Made by a program: the position numbers and the translations under genes. A DNA stretch of 7,358 nucleotides from positions 1 to 7,358 of the forward strand of contig JAPLFT010000029.1 of the NCBI GenBank assembly GCA_026390535.1, given 5' to 3'. Source of the stretch: Pseudomonadota bacterium (GTDB taxonomy: Bacteria > Bdellovibrionota > JAFGOL01). The notes beneath the pieces are model-generated. The model had not been told where the DNA came from, ran no database searches, and was given only the letters and a program-made list of their open reading frames with translations. Positions 1-6,979 of this stretch are shown here, in pieces (within the stretch, counting starts at the first letter, position 1; every line of letters starts with the position of its first letter).

Positions 1-948
1 CTGTTCAATGTTCCTGGTTATAGCGTGCCATTTGCCGTCAAGTGTATCTTTTCCCAACCCGTAACTTATTATTTCGCTGGTTTTGTCATAATCTACGTTC
101 GCATCCGTACTTTCATAACTCAGGATATATTTTCCCTGCAACGTATCACCTATTACAAAAACCTTATACGGCTGATCCGTTTTTATTTTCCACTGTAAGA
201 TAACATTTGTTCTTATTTTCCAATAAGTGCCGTCAGAATTCCTTAGACGAAAATCCGTTTTATCTTTTCCCGAATCAAATTTTACGATTTTCTCAAGAAT
301 AGGATCCGAGTCCAAACCAATTTTTCCACTCTTACCTATTTTATCCCAACCTTTTATACTGCCCTTATTAAGCAAAATATCTTTAGGCACAGAAGAAAAA
401 GCCAATAGATCATCTATATATCCTGTCCCTCTAAAAGAGATTGCATCTATGCTGATAAGTTTCGCTTTTGGAAGAAAAGATAAAAGATCCTTTTCTATAT
501 CTCTTGTAATAATCTTCCATTTCCCATCTCTATATATAGAGCCAATCCCAATATGAAGATACGTATCCCGGCTATTAACCTTATTAGTTAAATCACTGTA
601 AAGAAGATATTTTATACCTCCATCCGTGGATACCTTAACCTGTATTAAAAACGGTCGTTCGGATTTCATTTTCCATTGAAGGGCTTTACAATTTGCTATG
701 TTTAAGGGCTCACCGTTATCACCCCTGTATGTAAAGATACTATTTAGAGCAAAACCCCTAAATCTTATTACGGTCCCTCTTTCCTTATCATTATTTATAT
801 AGTCAATACCAATCGCAGGCCCCACAGGACCTTCAGCAGCCCATCTACTCATCCTGTTGGGTTGTGTTGCATCGTCAAGGACTACAAGTTCGTTCTGGGC
901 AAACAAAGAGCCAAGGATCAGATTAATTAAAATTATTGTGAGATACAT
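1..948 (-). CDS. secreted protein with tandem beta-rich modules (3' end beyond window)
   Basis: The frame is open for 316 codons from an ATG at 948-946 to the window edge with no stop, so the C-terminus is missing. The codon two before the ATG is the trmL stop TAG, in the same frame, so no earlier start is possible. Residues 1-17 form a hydrophobic segment ending LFA before QNE, which looks like a signal peptide, although it has no Lys/Arg at its N-terminus. The rest contains two related modules, about residues 32-187 and 198 to beyond 316. Each has a Leu-Gln-Trp-Lys strand (91-95 and 251-255) and later a D-G-K-W...ITR(D/N)IE motif (141-152 and 304-315). The first module ends in RGTGYIDDL (173-181). 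From memory this pattern (lqW...dGkW.t..RDl..DL...rGsG.vDDi) recurs in extracellular proteins of environmental bacteria, probably as beta-sandwich, carbohydrate-binding-like modules. Function is not assigned. It begins 3 nt after trmL, with no good Shine-Dalgarno sequence. Confidence 0.85.
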   Translation of the reverse strand, partial: MYLTIILINLILGSLFAQNELVVLDDATQPNRMSRWAAEGPVGPAIGIDYINNDKERGTVIRFRGFALNSIFTYRGDNGEPLNIANCKALQWKMKSERPFLIQVKVSTDGGIKYLLYSDLTNKVNSRDTYLHIGIGSIYRDGKWKIITRDIEKDLLSFLPKAKLISIDAISFRGTGYIDDLLAFSSVPKDILLNKGSIKGWDKIGKSGKIGLDSDPILEKIVKFDSGKDKTDFRLRNSDGTYWKIRTNVILQWKIKTDQPYKVFVIGDTLQGKYILSYESTDANVDYDKTSEIISYGLGKDTLDGKWHAITRNIEQ

Positions 949-951
949 ATT

Positions 952-1437
952 CTAGATTATACCACTATTTTTGATTTGTCGTAGAGCCTCATATGATGAA
1001 ATTGCCACAGCACTCGATAAATTTAATGAACGAACATTTGCAGCCTGCATAGGTATCTTCACTGTATGGATATTATATTTTTGCAGGAAATCACTGGAAA
1101 AGCCGTTATCCTCCGGACCAAAGACCAGGGCATCTCCATCTTTGAATCTGATCTCAAAAAGGTCTTTGTTCGCTTTTTTTGTAAAAACAAAAAAATTGAA
1201 AGGAAGATTTACATATTCATTCTCATTATTCAGAAAATCCTCAAAAGAATCATGACGGAATAGTTTTACATATTCCCAATAATCAAGTCCGGCCCTTTTC
1301 AGTTGTTTATCCTCCAGACTAAATCCAAGCTTTCCTATAAGGTGAAGATCAAAATCATTCGCGGCGCACAGGCGTGCTATATTTCCCGTATTCTGGGGGA
1401 TAAGGGGATTGATCAGAACTATCTTAAGTTTAACCAA
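952..1437 (-). CDS. trmL: tRNA (cytidine/uridine(34)-2'-O)-methyltransferase TrmL, SPOUT family
   Basis: The 161-residue protein is a stand-alone SPOUT (SpoU/TrmH-type) methyltransferase of the YibK/TrmL group, which uses S-adenosylmethionine to methylate the ribose of wobble nucleotide 34 in certain tRNAs (tRNA-Leu isoacceptors in E. coli). Its length matches the family. Visible motifs are P-x-N-T-G-N-I-A-R at 14-22, LGF...DK.LKRAGLDYW at 37-54, the SAM-loop motif FGPEDNGF at 106-113, and IPM...VRSLNLSSAVAISSYEALRQ at 128-154, which contributes to the trefoil knot. The start is TTG at 1437-1435. It overlaps the uvrB stop by 8 nt and is supported by a GAGG seven nt upstream, and it leaves the usual short N-terminus before the first strand (LKIVLINP). 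Overlap with uvrB suggests translational coupling. The exact tRNA target in this organism is inferred, not visible. Confidence 0.93.
   Translation of the reverse strand: MVKLKIVLINPLIPQNTGNIARLCAANDFDLHLIGKLGFSLEDKQLKRAGLDYWEYVKLFRHDSFEDFLNNENEYVNLPFNFFVFTKKANKDLFEIRFKDGDALVFGPEDNGFSSDFLQKYNIHTVKIPMQAANVRSLNLSSAVAISSYEALRQIKNSGII
956..964 (-). promoter_or_regulatory. candidate extended -10 promoter element for the secreted protein gene
   Basis: Read on the minus strand, the last codons of trmL contain TGGTATAAT, a perfect match to the extended -10 consensus TGnTATAAT. No convincing -35 hexamer lies 16-18 nt upstream, but extended -10 promoters can work without one. The expected start of transcription falls at about 949-948, on or next to the A of the ATG, so the mRNA would be essentially leaderless. 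That fits the absence of a clear ribosome binding site. The bases also encode Ser-Gly-Ile-Ile of TrmL, so a chance match is quite possible. Confidence 0.35.
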
Positions 1438-3421
1438 GTTCCAGCCTCAGCATCTTTAATTTTGATATCTCGTCCCTTGTTTTGGCGGCTTTTTCAAATT
1501 CAAGTTTTCTGGCATGTTCAATCATTTTTTGATTAAGGAGGATGATCTCAGAATCGATCTCTTCAGGTGTCCTGAATTTTTTAATTTTACCGGCACTTTC
1601 TGCAAGATCATCGGCATAATCCATGTTTGTCAGAGTAGACAGAGTACTATGTATGTTTTTAACAATTGTCTTTGGAGTTATATTATTCTGCTTATTATAT
1701 TCGACCTGAATGGCCCGTCTTCTGTCTGTTTCTTTTATAGCTAGTCGTAAACTGTCCGTCATATTATCCGCGTACATAATAACACGGCCATCAACATTTC
1801 TTGCCGCTCTTCCTATCACCTGTATAAGAGACCTGCCGGACCTTAAAAACCCCTCCTTATCAGCATCAAGAACTGCAACAAGTGCCACCTCGGGAATATC
1901 AAGACCCTCTCTAAGAAGATTTATCCCTATAAGTACATCAAAAACTTTACGTCTAAGATCATTGATTATCTCTATCCTCTCAAGAGTCGATATATCAGAG
2001 TGAAGATAATTAACCTTAATCCCTTTCTTCAGGTAATGTTCCGTAAGGTCTTCCGCCATTTTTTTGGTAAGGGTCGTAACTAGAACTCTGTGACCTTTTT
2101 TCACTTCCTTTTTTATTTCTTCCAACAGATGATCAACCTGATTTTTGCAGGGATAAACATCTATGACGGGATCAACCAGCCCAGTTGGTCTTATTATCTG
2201 CTCAACTGCCTTGTTATTAATCTTATTTAATTCATATGAGCCGGGGGTTGCGGAGACATACACTGTTTGATCTACGGTCTTTTCAAATTCATCAAAATTA
2301 AGAGGTCTGTTATCCAACGCCGATGGAAGACGGAAACCGTATTCTATTAACGTAAGTTTTCTGGATCTGTCGCCTTTATACATCCCGGATATCTGCGGAA
2401 CGGTTATGTGTGATTCATCTATAAAAAGTAGAAAATCCTTCGGAAAATATTCTAAAAGTGTCGGTGGCGGTTCACCCGGGGCTCGCCCCGTAAGATGCCT
2501 GGAATAATTTTCTATTCCTTTACAATATCCGAGTTCTTCCATCATCTCTATGTCGTAATATGTTCTTTCCTCAAGACGTTTTGCTTCGATGAGTTTCATC
2601 TGTTTTTTCAATTCCGGAATGGTTTGTCCAAGTTCTTCCTGAATTCTTTTTATGGCTTTTTTTACAATTTCTTTACTGGTCGCATAGTGACTGGCCGGAT
2701 ATATAAAAAGTTTTTCTTCCCTTGATATAACTCTTGCCGTGATTGGGTCAAACACACTGAGCCTGTCTATTTCATCGCCAAAGAATTCGATCCTATACGC
2801 TATATTCTCTTCATATGCAGGAAGTAACTCTATTACATCACCTCTTACTCTAAAAGCTCCTCGTGTAAAATCCATATCATCTCTTTTATAATGTATATCG
2901 GTTATTTTTCTTAAGAGATCATTTCTTTTTATTTTATCACCCCTGGATATATTTACGCTCATGCTCCTATATTCATCCGGAGATCCCAAACCATATATAC
3001 ATGATACAGATGCCACGATTATCACATCGCGCCTTGTCAACAAAGAGCTTGTGGCGGCATGCCTAAGCTTATCTATTTCATCGTTTATTGCGCTGTCCTT
3101 CTCTATATATGTATCCGTAGCCGGAAGATACGCTTCAGGCTGATAATAGTCATAGTAACTGACAAAATATGAAACCGCATTTTCCGGGAACAGCATTCTC
3201 ATTTCTTCAAAAAGCTGAGCCGCCAGTGTTTTATTAGGAGCTATTATAAGAGTGGGACGATTTAACTCGGCTATAACGTTGGCCATGGTGAATGTTTTTC
3301 CGGAACCCGTTACACCCAGCAGTACCACGTTTTTTTCATTATTTCTGAGTTTTTCCGTAATTTGTTTTATAGCCTGTGGTTGATCTCCGCACGGCTCATG
3401 AGGAGAGATGAGTTTAAACAT
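1430..3421 (-). CDS. uvrB: excinuclease ABC subunit UvrB
   Basis: UvrB is the damage-verifying helicase-like subunit of nucleotide excision repair. It is loaded on DNA by UvrA, and it recruits UvrC for dual incision. The protein has 663 residues, the usual length, and all hallmarks are intact: the Q-like GDQPQAI at 12-18, Walker A GVTGSGKT at 36-43, the YYDYYQPEAYLP beta-hairpin that inserts between the DNA strands (89-100), the CIYGLGSPDEY region (141-151), Walker B-type DESH at 335-338, SATPGSYE at 390-397, REGLDIPEV at 504-512, and motif VI QVIGRAARN at 534-542. A C-terminal UVR domain at about 623-658 would contact UvrC. The ATG start at 3421 gives MFKLISPHEPCGDQP, the normal UvrB beginning, 6 nt after the gltX stop, with AAGG about 10 nt upstream. 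Its 3' end overlaps trmL by 8 nt. uvrA and uvrC are not in the window. Confidence 0.98.
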   Translation of the reverse strand: MFKLISPHEPCGDQPQAIKQITEKLRNNEKNVVLLGVTGSGKTFTMANVIAELNRPTLIIAPNKTLAAQLFEEMRMLFPENAVSYFVSYYDYYQPEAYLPATDTYIEKDSAINDEIDKLRHAATSSLLTRRDVIIVASVSCIYGLGSPDEYRSMSVNISRGDKIKRNDLLRKITDIHYKRDDMDFTRGAFRVRGDVIELLPAYEENIAYRIEFFGDEIDRLSVFDPITARVISREEKLFIYPASHYATSKEIVKKAIKRIQEELGQTIPELKKQMKLIEAKRLEERTYYDIEMMEELGYCKGIENYSRHLTGRAPGEPPPTLLEYFPKDFLLFIDESHITVPQISGMYKGDRSRKLTLIEYGFRLPSALDNRPLNFDEFEKTVDQTVYVSATPGSYELNKINNKAVEQIIRPTGLVDPVIDVYPCKNQVDHLLEEIKKEVKKGHRVLVTTLTKKMAEDLTEHYLKKGIKVNYLHSDISTLERIEIINDLRRKVFDVLIGINLLREGLDIPEVALVAVLDADKEGFLRSGRSLIQVIGRAARNVDGRVIMYADNMTDSLRLAIKETDRRRAIQVEYNKQNNITPKTIVKNIHSTLSTLTNMDYADDLAESAGKIKKFRTPEEIDSEIILLNQKMIEHARKLEFEKAAKTRDEISKLKMLRLELG
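1445..1448 (-). promoter_or_regulatory. ribosome binding site deciding the TTG start of trmL
   Basis: GAGG at 1448-1445 (minus strand) lies inside the last codons of uvrB, with a 7-nt spacer to TTG at 1437. This supports the non-ATG start overlapping the uvrB stop codon. Confidence 0.65.
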
Positions 3422-3427
3422 AATATT

Positions 3428-4933
3428 CTAACCTTCGATCTGTCTTGCTTTTTTAATCCTTTCCACAACCACATCGTTGTTAATAAGTAACATTATTTCA
3501 TCAAGAGGCGGACCATCAGTCCTTTCCGTAAGGATCAGTCTTAATGTCTTAAAAAGTTTACCGCCGGAAAGTACGCCCAGGGATATTATCTTTTCTTTGG
3601 TTTCTTTCCATGTTGGCCCCGAAAGCTGTTTTTTAGATACAACAAACTCCTTATGAAGATAATCAACAATAGCTTTCTGTTCGGGTTTAAAATCTAATGA
3701 TGCTCTCTCATTTAGGGGTAGATCATCGGAGCGTCCAGCTGTAAATATCTTTATTGTTCCAATAACATCGGTAAGAAGTCTTGCACCATTTTTTGCCAAA
3801 CTAATGATCTTAGCAAAAAGCTCCCTGCTGTAATATTTTTTCCAGTTATCATTCAAATTAAGATCGGATGTTAAAAGACGAAAAACATCTTCTTCATTCA
3901 GTTTCTGGATTATTTTTGTGTTTATGTGCTTTAATTTTTCTATGTCATATACACATGCAGAAGATGCTGTGTCTTTATAATCAAAAGCCTTAGCCAGAGT
4001 ATTCTTGTTGTCTGTTTCTTCCACTCCTTTGATTCCGCCACCAAGTAAAGCCAGATGATTAAACATAGCCTCGGCTAAAAATCCCATTTCCTTATACTCG
4101 TGTATAGGAACTCCACCGCTGCGTTTGCTGAGCTTTGTCTTGTCCGGAGCAAGCAACATGGGAAGGTGTCCATATTTTGGAAGATCGCCCCCCTTAACGT
4201 CGAGAGCAATGAATATCATCAATTGCCTGAATGTGTTGGACACGTGATCCTCACCCCTGAACACGTGGGTTATTTTCATATCAATATCATCAACTACAAC
4301 CGCAAAATTATATGTCGGAGTACCGGACTGTTTTATTACTACAAAGTCACCTATGACCTTGAGGGGATTACTCATCATGCTGGTTGCTTCTCTGTTCTTT
4401 ATAAGGTCATGATAACTTAGTTGGTCATTGCCGTCGTTGATATCATTTATGAATTTTTCAACATCAAATCTTAATGTATACGGAGTTTTGTTTTTATCAT
4501 TATCGATTTTTTGTTCATTTGTAAGTTTTTTACACTTACCGCTGTATCGTGGCGGTTTACTTGCTTTTATCTGAGCAGCTCTCTCCTGTGCACATTCTTC
4601 TTCCGTGCAGTAACACCTATAGAGAAATCCTTTATTAAAAAGAACATCTGCTACTTCCCTATATCTTTTTGTTCTGTCGCTCTGTCTGAAAGGACCTTCG
4701 TCCCAGGTGATCCCAAGCCATTTCAGATCCTCAAGAATCGAGCTTTCATGTTCTGCAGTTGAACGTTCCTCGTCGGTATCTTCCATTCTCAATATATATT
4801 TTGCGTTATTCCCTTTAGTTTTTTCATGCTGAGCAAACAGCCAGTTGAACACGGCTATTCTTGCGTTACCGGGATGCAATCCACCGGTAGGTGATGGAGC
4901 AAAACGAACTCTTATGTTGTCTTTACCTGTCAT
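3428..4933 (-). CDS. gltX: glutamyl-tRNA synthetase (class I)
   Basis: It charges tRNA-Glu with glutamate using ATP, and in bacteria lacking GlnRS it may also misacylate tRNA-Gln. With the start chosen here the protein has 501 residues, typical for GluRS. It shows VRFAPSPTGGLHPGNAR at 9-25 (the HIGH-type ATP site, with Pro where Ile, Val or Leu is usual), the LRMEDTD glutamate/adenylate motif at 48-54, a C-x-C at 107/109 plus Cys134 that may bind zinc, TPTYNFAVVVDDIDMKITHVFRGEDHVSNTFRQ at 205-237, and KLSKR at 267-271 as the KMSKS-type loop. The helical anticodon-binding domain follows. The frame extends to a TTG at 4948, but ATG at 4933 is preferred because AAAGGG sits 6 nt before it. This start overlaps the ispF stop by 11 nt. 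uvrB follows after 6 nt. Identity as GluRS is firm; discriminating or non-discriminating type cannot be decided by eye. Confidence 0.96.
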   Translation of the reverse strand: MTGKDNIRVRFAPSPTGGLHPGNARIAVFNWLFAQHEKTKGNNAKYILRMEDTDEERSTAEHESSILEDLKWLGITWDEGPFRQSDRTKRYREVADVLFNKGFLYRCYCTEEECAQERAAQIKASKPPRYSGKCKKLTNEQKIDNDKNKTPYTLRFDVEKFINDINDGNDQLSYHDLIKNREATSMMSNPLKVIGDFVVIKQSGTPTYNFAVVVDDIDMKITHVFRGEDHVSNTFRQLMIFIALDVKGGDLPKYGHLPMLLAPDKTKLSKRSGGVPIHEYKEMGFLAEAMFNHLALLGGGIKGVEETDNKNTLAKAFDYKDTASSACVYDIEKLKHINTKIIQKLNEEDVFRLLTSDLNLNDNWKKYYSRELFAKIISLAKNGARLLTDVIGTIKIFTAGRSDDLPLNERASLDFKPEQKAIVDYLHKEFVVSKKQLSGPTWKETKEKIISLGVLSGGKLFKTLRLILTERTDGPPLDEIMLLINNDVVVERIKKARQIEG

Positions 4934-5417
4934 TGAAATCCCTTTCAATAGTCACACAAGCCATTGCCATTAAACCCTCTTCTCGTCCTGAAAATCCCAT
5001 TTTTTCATTGGTTTTTGCCTTTATGTTAATCCTTTTTGAATTAATGTCTGTGGCTTCCGATATTTTTTCTATCATTTTGTTGATATGAGATGCAATTTTG
5101 GGTTTCTCCGTTACTACAACAGCATCTATATATATTATTTTTATCTTATCCTTGCTTATCAGTTCTGTAGTTTTTTTAAGAAGACCGAGGCTATCAGCAT
5201 CTTTCCACTTTGGGTCAGTGTCCGGAAATATCTGCCCTATATCTTTTTTACCGGCAGCGCCCAGTATGCCGTCTATTATAGCATGGCATAATGCGTCGGC
5301 ATCGGAATGACCGTCCAAACCCATGTCGCACGGGATATCAACGCCGCCCAGAATAAGCTTTCTTCCCGCCATAAATCTGTGGCTATCATATCCGATCCCT
5401 GTAACGGTGTTTAACAT
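4923..5417 (-). CDS. ispF: 2-C-methyl-D-erythritol 2,4-cyclodiphosphate synthase
   Basis: IspF is the MEP-pathway enzyme that converts 4-diphosphocytidyl-2-C-methyl-D-erythritol 2-phosphate to MEcPP with release of CMP; it is a cytosolic homotrimer. The 164-residue length is normal. The expected zinc ligands are present by alignment with E. coli IspF: Asp11 and His13 in GIGYDSHRF, and His45 in HSDADALCHA (37-46). Further family motifs are LILGGVDIP (21-29), DIGQIFPDTDPKWKDADS, and KAKTNEKMGFSGREEG near the C-terminus. Ser12 replaces the Val more usual between the two ligands. The ATG directly follows the ispD stop codon with no gap, and AGGTG six nt upstream (5428-5424, inside ispD) is its ribosome binding site. 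The 3' end overlaps gltX by 11 nt. Pairing with ispD is typical of MEP gene clusters; sometimes the two are fused, but here they are separate. Confidence 0.97.
   Translation of the reverse strand: MLNTVTGIGYDSHRFMAGRKLILGGVDIPCDMGLDGHSDADALCHAIIDGILGAAGKKDIGQIFPDTDPKWKDADSLGLLKKTTELISKDKIKIIYIDAVVVTEKPKIASHINKMIEKISEATDINSKRINIKAKTNEKMGFSGREEGLMAMACVTIERDFNDR
4940..4945 (-). promoter_or_regulatory. ribosome binding site deciding the ATG start of gltX
   Basis: AAAGGG on the minus strand lies within the last codons of ispF, six nt upstream of the ATG at 4933. It falls inside the reading frame if translation began at the TTG at 4948, so it argues for the shorter protein. Confidence 0.75.
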
Positions 5418-6098
5418 TTAAGACACCTCTTTGATAAATAATTCGGCGATCTTTAGATCCACAGGATGTGTTATCTTTATGTTATTCTTGTCGCCTTCCA
5501 CTACATAAACTTTTATACCAGAAACTTCTGCAACAAAAGCATCATCTGTAGCTATCTGATCTTTTGGAAAGCTCAGGTACGCTTTATATATTTTCCTAAA
5601 ATCAAAGACCTGAGGCGTCTGGACACGCACAAGTTCATCTCTTTTCAGCGTCTTTTTTATGGTATAGCCTGATATTTCCTTTATGGTGTCATCTGCAGAT
5701 ATGCACGGAATCGCCGCGCCCGTCCTGTTTGCCGCTTTGTAAAGAGCTTCCAGGAGTTTGTCACTTAAAAGGGGACGCGCGGAATCATGTATAAAGACAA
5801 GTTCACATTTTTTCTGATTTATATTTATCCAGTCAAGAGCGTTCCATACGGAATCCTGTCTTCTTTCTCCACCCTGAATAATGCCTGCTATTTTTGAAAA
5901 TTCACTACAAATCTCTTTTGTCTTGTTCATGTAGTCAGGATGAGAAACGATCAATATTTTATCTACACCGGGATATTCCTGGAATTTTTTAATACTATGA
6001 TAAAGAATCGGTTTCCCGTCCAAAAGCAGGAACTGTTTTGGGCTGGTGTCATTAAACCTAAGACCAGCACCGGCAGATAATATAACCGCTATATTCAT
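5418..6098 (-). CDS. ispD: 2-C-methyl-D-erythritol 4-phosphate cytidylyltransferase
   Basis: IspD transfers CMP from CTP to MEP, giving CDP-methylerythritol, the step two before IspF. The 226-residue protein has the GT-A-like nucleotidyltransferase fold. Residues 8-15 (SAGAGLRF) followed by PKQFLLLDGKPIL at 20-32 form the CTP-binding loop. GGERRQDSVWNAL is at 76-88, HDSARP at 104-109 (HDAARP is more usual), LVRVQTPQVF at 156-165, and the C-terminal EGDKNNIKITHPVDL at 201-215. By alignment with the E. coli enzyme the key residues Arg14, Lys21, Asp105, Arg158 and Lys208 are all present. The ATG lies 5 nt after the carD stop, and no clear Shine-Dalgarno is seen, so translation may be coupled to carD. 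ispE, the enzyme between IspD and IspF in the pathway, is not in the window. Confidence 0.97.
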   Translation of the reverse strand: MNIAVILSAGAGLRFNDTSPKQFLLLDGKPILYHSIKKFQEYPGVDKILIVSHPDYMNKTKEICSEFSKIAGIIQGGERRQDSVWNALDWININQKKCELVFIHDSARPLLSDKLLEALYKAANRTGAAIPCISADDTIKEISGYTIKKTLKRDELVRVQTPQVFDFRKIYKAYLSFPKDQIATDDAFVAEVSGIKVYVVEGDKNNIKITHPVDLKIAELFIKEVS

Positions 6099-6103
6099 AA
6101 TTT

Positions 6104-6952
6104 CTAGGCTTCGGAGAATATCTTTAGTATCTCAGCTTCTATTTTCTTTTCATTAACGCCTTTTGCCAATGCCAGCTCTTTTATCAACAGGTTCTTTGCC
6201 GTATCAAGCATCTTCCTCTCTCCAAAAGAGAGGTCCTTATCACCCTTAAGTACTATAAGATCCCTTAGAACTTCCGCTATTTCAAAAACAGATCCGGATT
6301 TTATTTTCTCCATATATTCTCTATAGCGCCTATTCCACGTAGATCCGACTACCGTTCTCTTCTTTTGTTTTAAAACCTCGTAGACCTCTTTCACTTTTGC
6401 AGATTTTATAACAGGCCTCAACCCGACGTTACCGATATTGGTTACAGGCACCAGCACATTCATCCCTGTATCAAGAATACTTATTACCAGGAATTCCATT
6501 TTTTCGCCCATTATCGTCTTGGTCTCTACTTCCTCTATTTTTCCGACACCATGCGCCGGATACACAGCAAATTCACCTATCTGGAATGGTATTTCAATCT
6601 TCACTTTTGCTTTTTCTTTTACGGGTATCACATGGTCGTAGTGCTTAATCTGTTCAGGATGTTTAATATGACTCTGATGTTTTACATGTTCGAATCTTTT
6701 TATGTGTTCCGGTTTTTTTACATGTTCTACTTTTTTAGAATGTTCCGTTTTTTTAACATGTTCAATCTTTTTTACATGCTCATGTTTTTTTGCATGCTCA
6801 TGTTTTGCCACAGGCTTATGCTTTGTCTTTATCACAGGCTTTTTAATCGCCCTTTTTTTCATGCTTGGCCCCTTAGTTGCCTTTTTTTTGTGCATAGGCT
6901 TTGAAGGCTTTGAAGCCTTTGATTTCTTTGATTTGTTCTTTTTTGATGACAC
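6104..6952 (-). CDS. carD: CarD/CdnL-family RNA polymerase-binding regulator with Lys/His-rich N-terminal extension
   Basis: The protein has 282 residues, far more than the roughly 160 of a bare CarD, because of an added N-terminus. Residues 1-49 are Lys/Ser/Pro-rich and histone H1-like. Residues 50-109 are ten hexapeptides close to K-x-E-H-V-K. Residues 110-122 are a linker. The CarD domain follows: an RNA polymerase-interacting Tudor-like part from about 123 (IPFQIGEFAVYPAHGVGKIEEVETKTIMGE) to 180, and a C-terminal helical DNA-binding part containing WNRRYREYMEKIKSG (206-220), where Trp206 matches the Trp that in mycobacterial and Thermus CarD wedges at the upstream edge of the -10 element. 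Known CarD proteins bind the RNAP beta subunit and stabilise the open complex, so a global initiation role is inferred. The start is GTG at 6952, with GGAG 7 nt upstream. It stands first in the protein-coding run and is followed by ispD and ispF, as in mycobacteria. Confidence 0.95.
   Translation of the reverse strand: MSSKKNKSKKSKASKPSKPMHKKKATKGPSMKKRAIKKPVIKTKHKPVAKHEHAKKHEHVKKIEHVKKTEHSKKVEHVKKPEHIKRFEHVKHQSHIKHPEQIKHYDHVIPVKEKAKVKIEIPFQIGEFAVYPAHGVGKIEEVETKTIMGEKMEFLVISILDTGMNVLVPVTNIGNVGLRPVIKSAKVKEVYEVLKQKKRTVVGSTWNRRYREYMEKIKSGSVFEIAEVLRDLIVLKGDKDLSFGERKMLDTAKNLLIKELALAKGVNEKKIEAEILKIFSEA
6626..6805 (-). repeat. ten tandem 18-bp units encoding the CarD hexapeptide repeat
   Basis: This in-frame array codes for CarD residues 50-109. 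Units, by residue, start at 50, 56, 62, 68, 74, 80, 86, 92, 98 and 104. The first seven fit (K/R)-x-E-H-(V/I/A/S)-K closely. The last three (HQSHIK, HPEQIK, HYDHVI) are degraded, with His in place of the first Lys and changes at the E-H pair. The DNA units differ at many third positions, so this is an old or selected repeat rather than a fresh slippage expansion. Confidence 0.93.
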
Positions 6953-6959
6953 TGTTATT

Positions 6960-6963
6960 CTCC
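6960..6963 (-). promoter_or_regulatory. ribosome binding site deciding the GTG start of carD
   Basis: GGAG at 6963-6960, with a 7-nt spacer to GTG at 6952, supports this start. It lies in the only 27 nt between the tRNA 3' end and carD, so there is no room for a separate complete promoter outside the tRNA. Confidence 0.75.
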
Positions 6964-6979
6964 AATTTAATTTGGGAAT

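Noticed and set aside
227..556. Plus-strand open frame of 109 codons at the left end
   Set aside because: It lies antisense to the well-supported secreted protein, whose tandem modules and continuous 316-codon frame explain the region. It has no recognisable motif.
946..954. TrmL and the secreted protein are in the same frame, separated only by TAG AAT, which suggested stop-codon readthrough fusion
   Set aside because: TrmL ends at the normal family length and a signal-peptide-like start follows the stop. A fused internal signal segment makes no sense, and no readthrough context is seen.
6626..6805. Tandem 18-bp periodicity as a possible CRISPR or non-coding satellite
   Set aside because: The units are contiguous without spacers, in frame, and vary mainly at codon positions that preserve the K-x-E-H-V-K pattern, so they are a protein-coding repeat.
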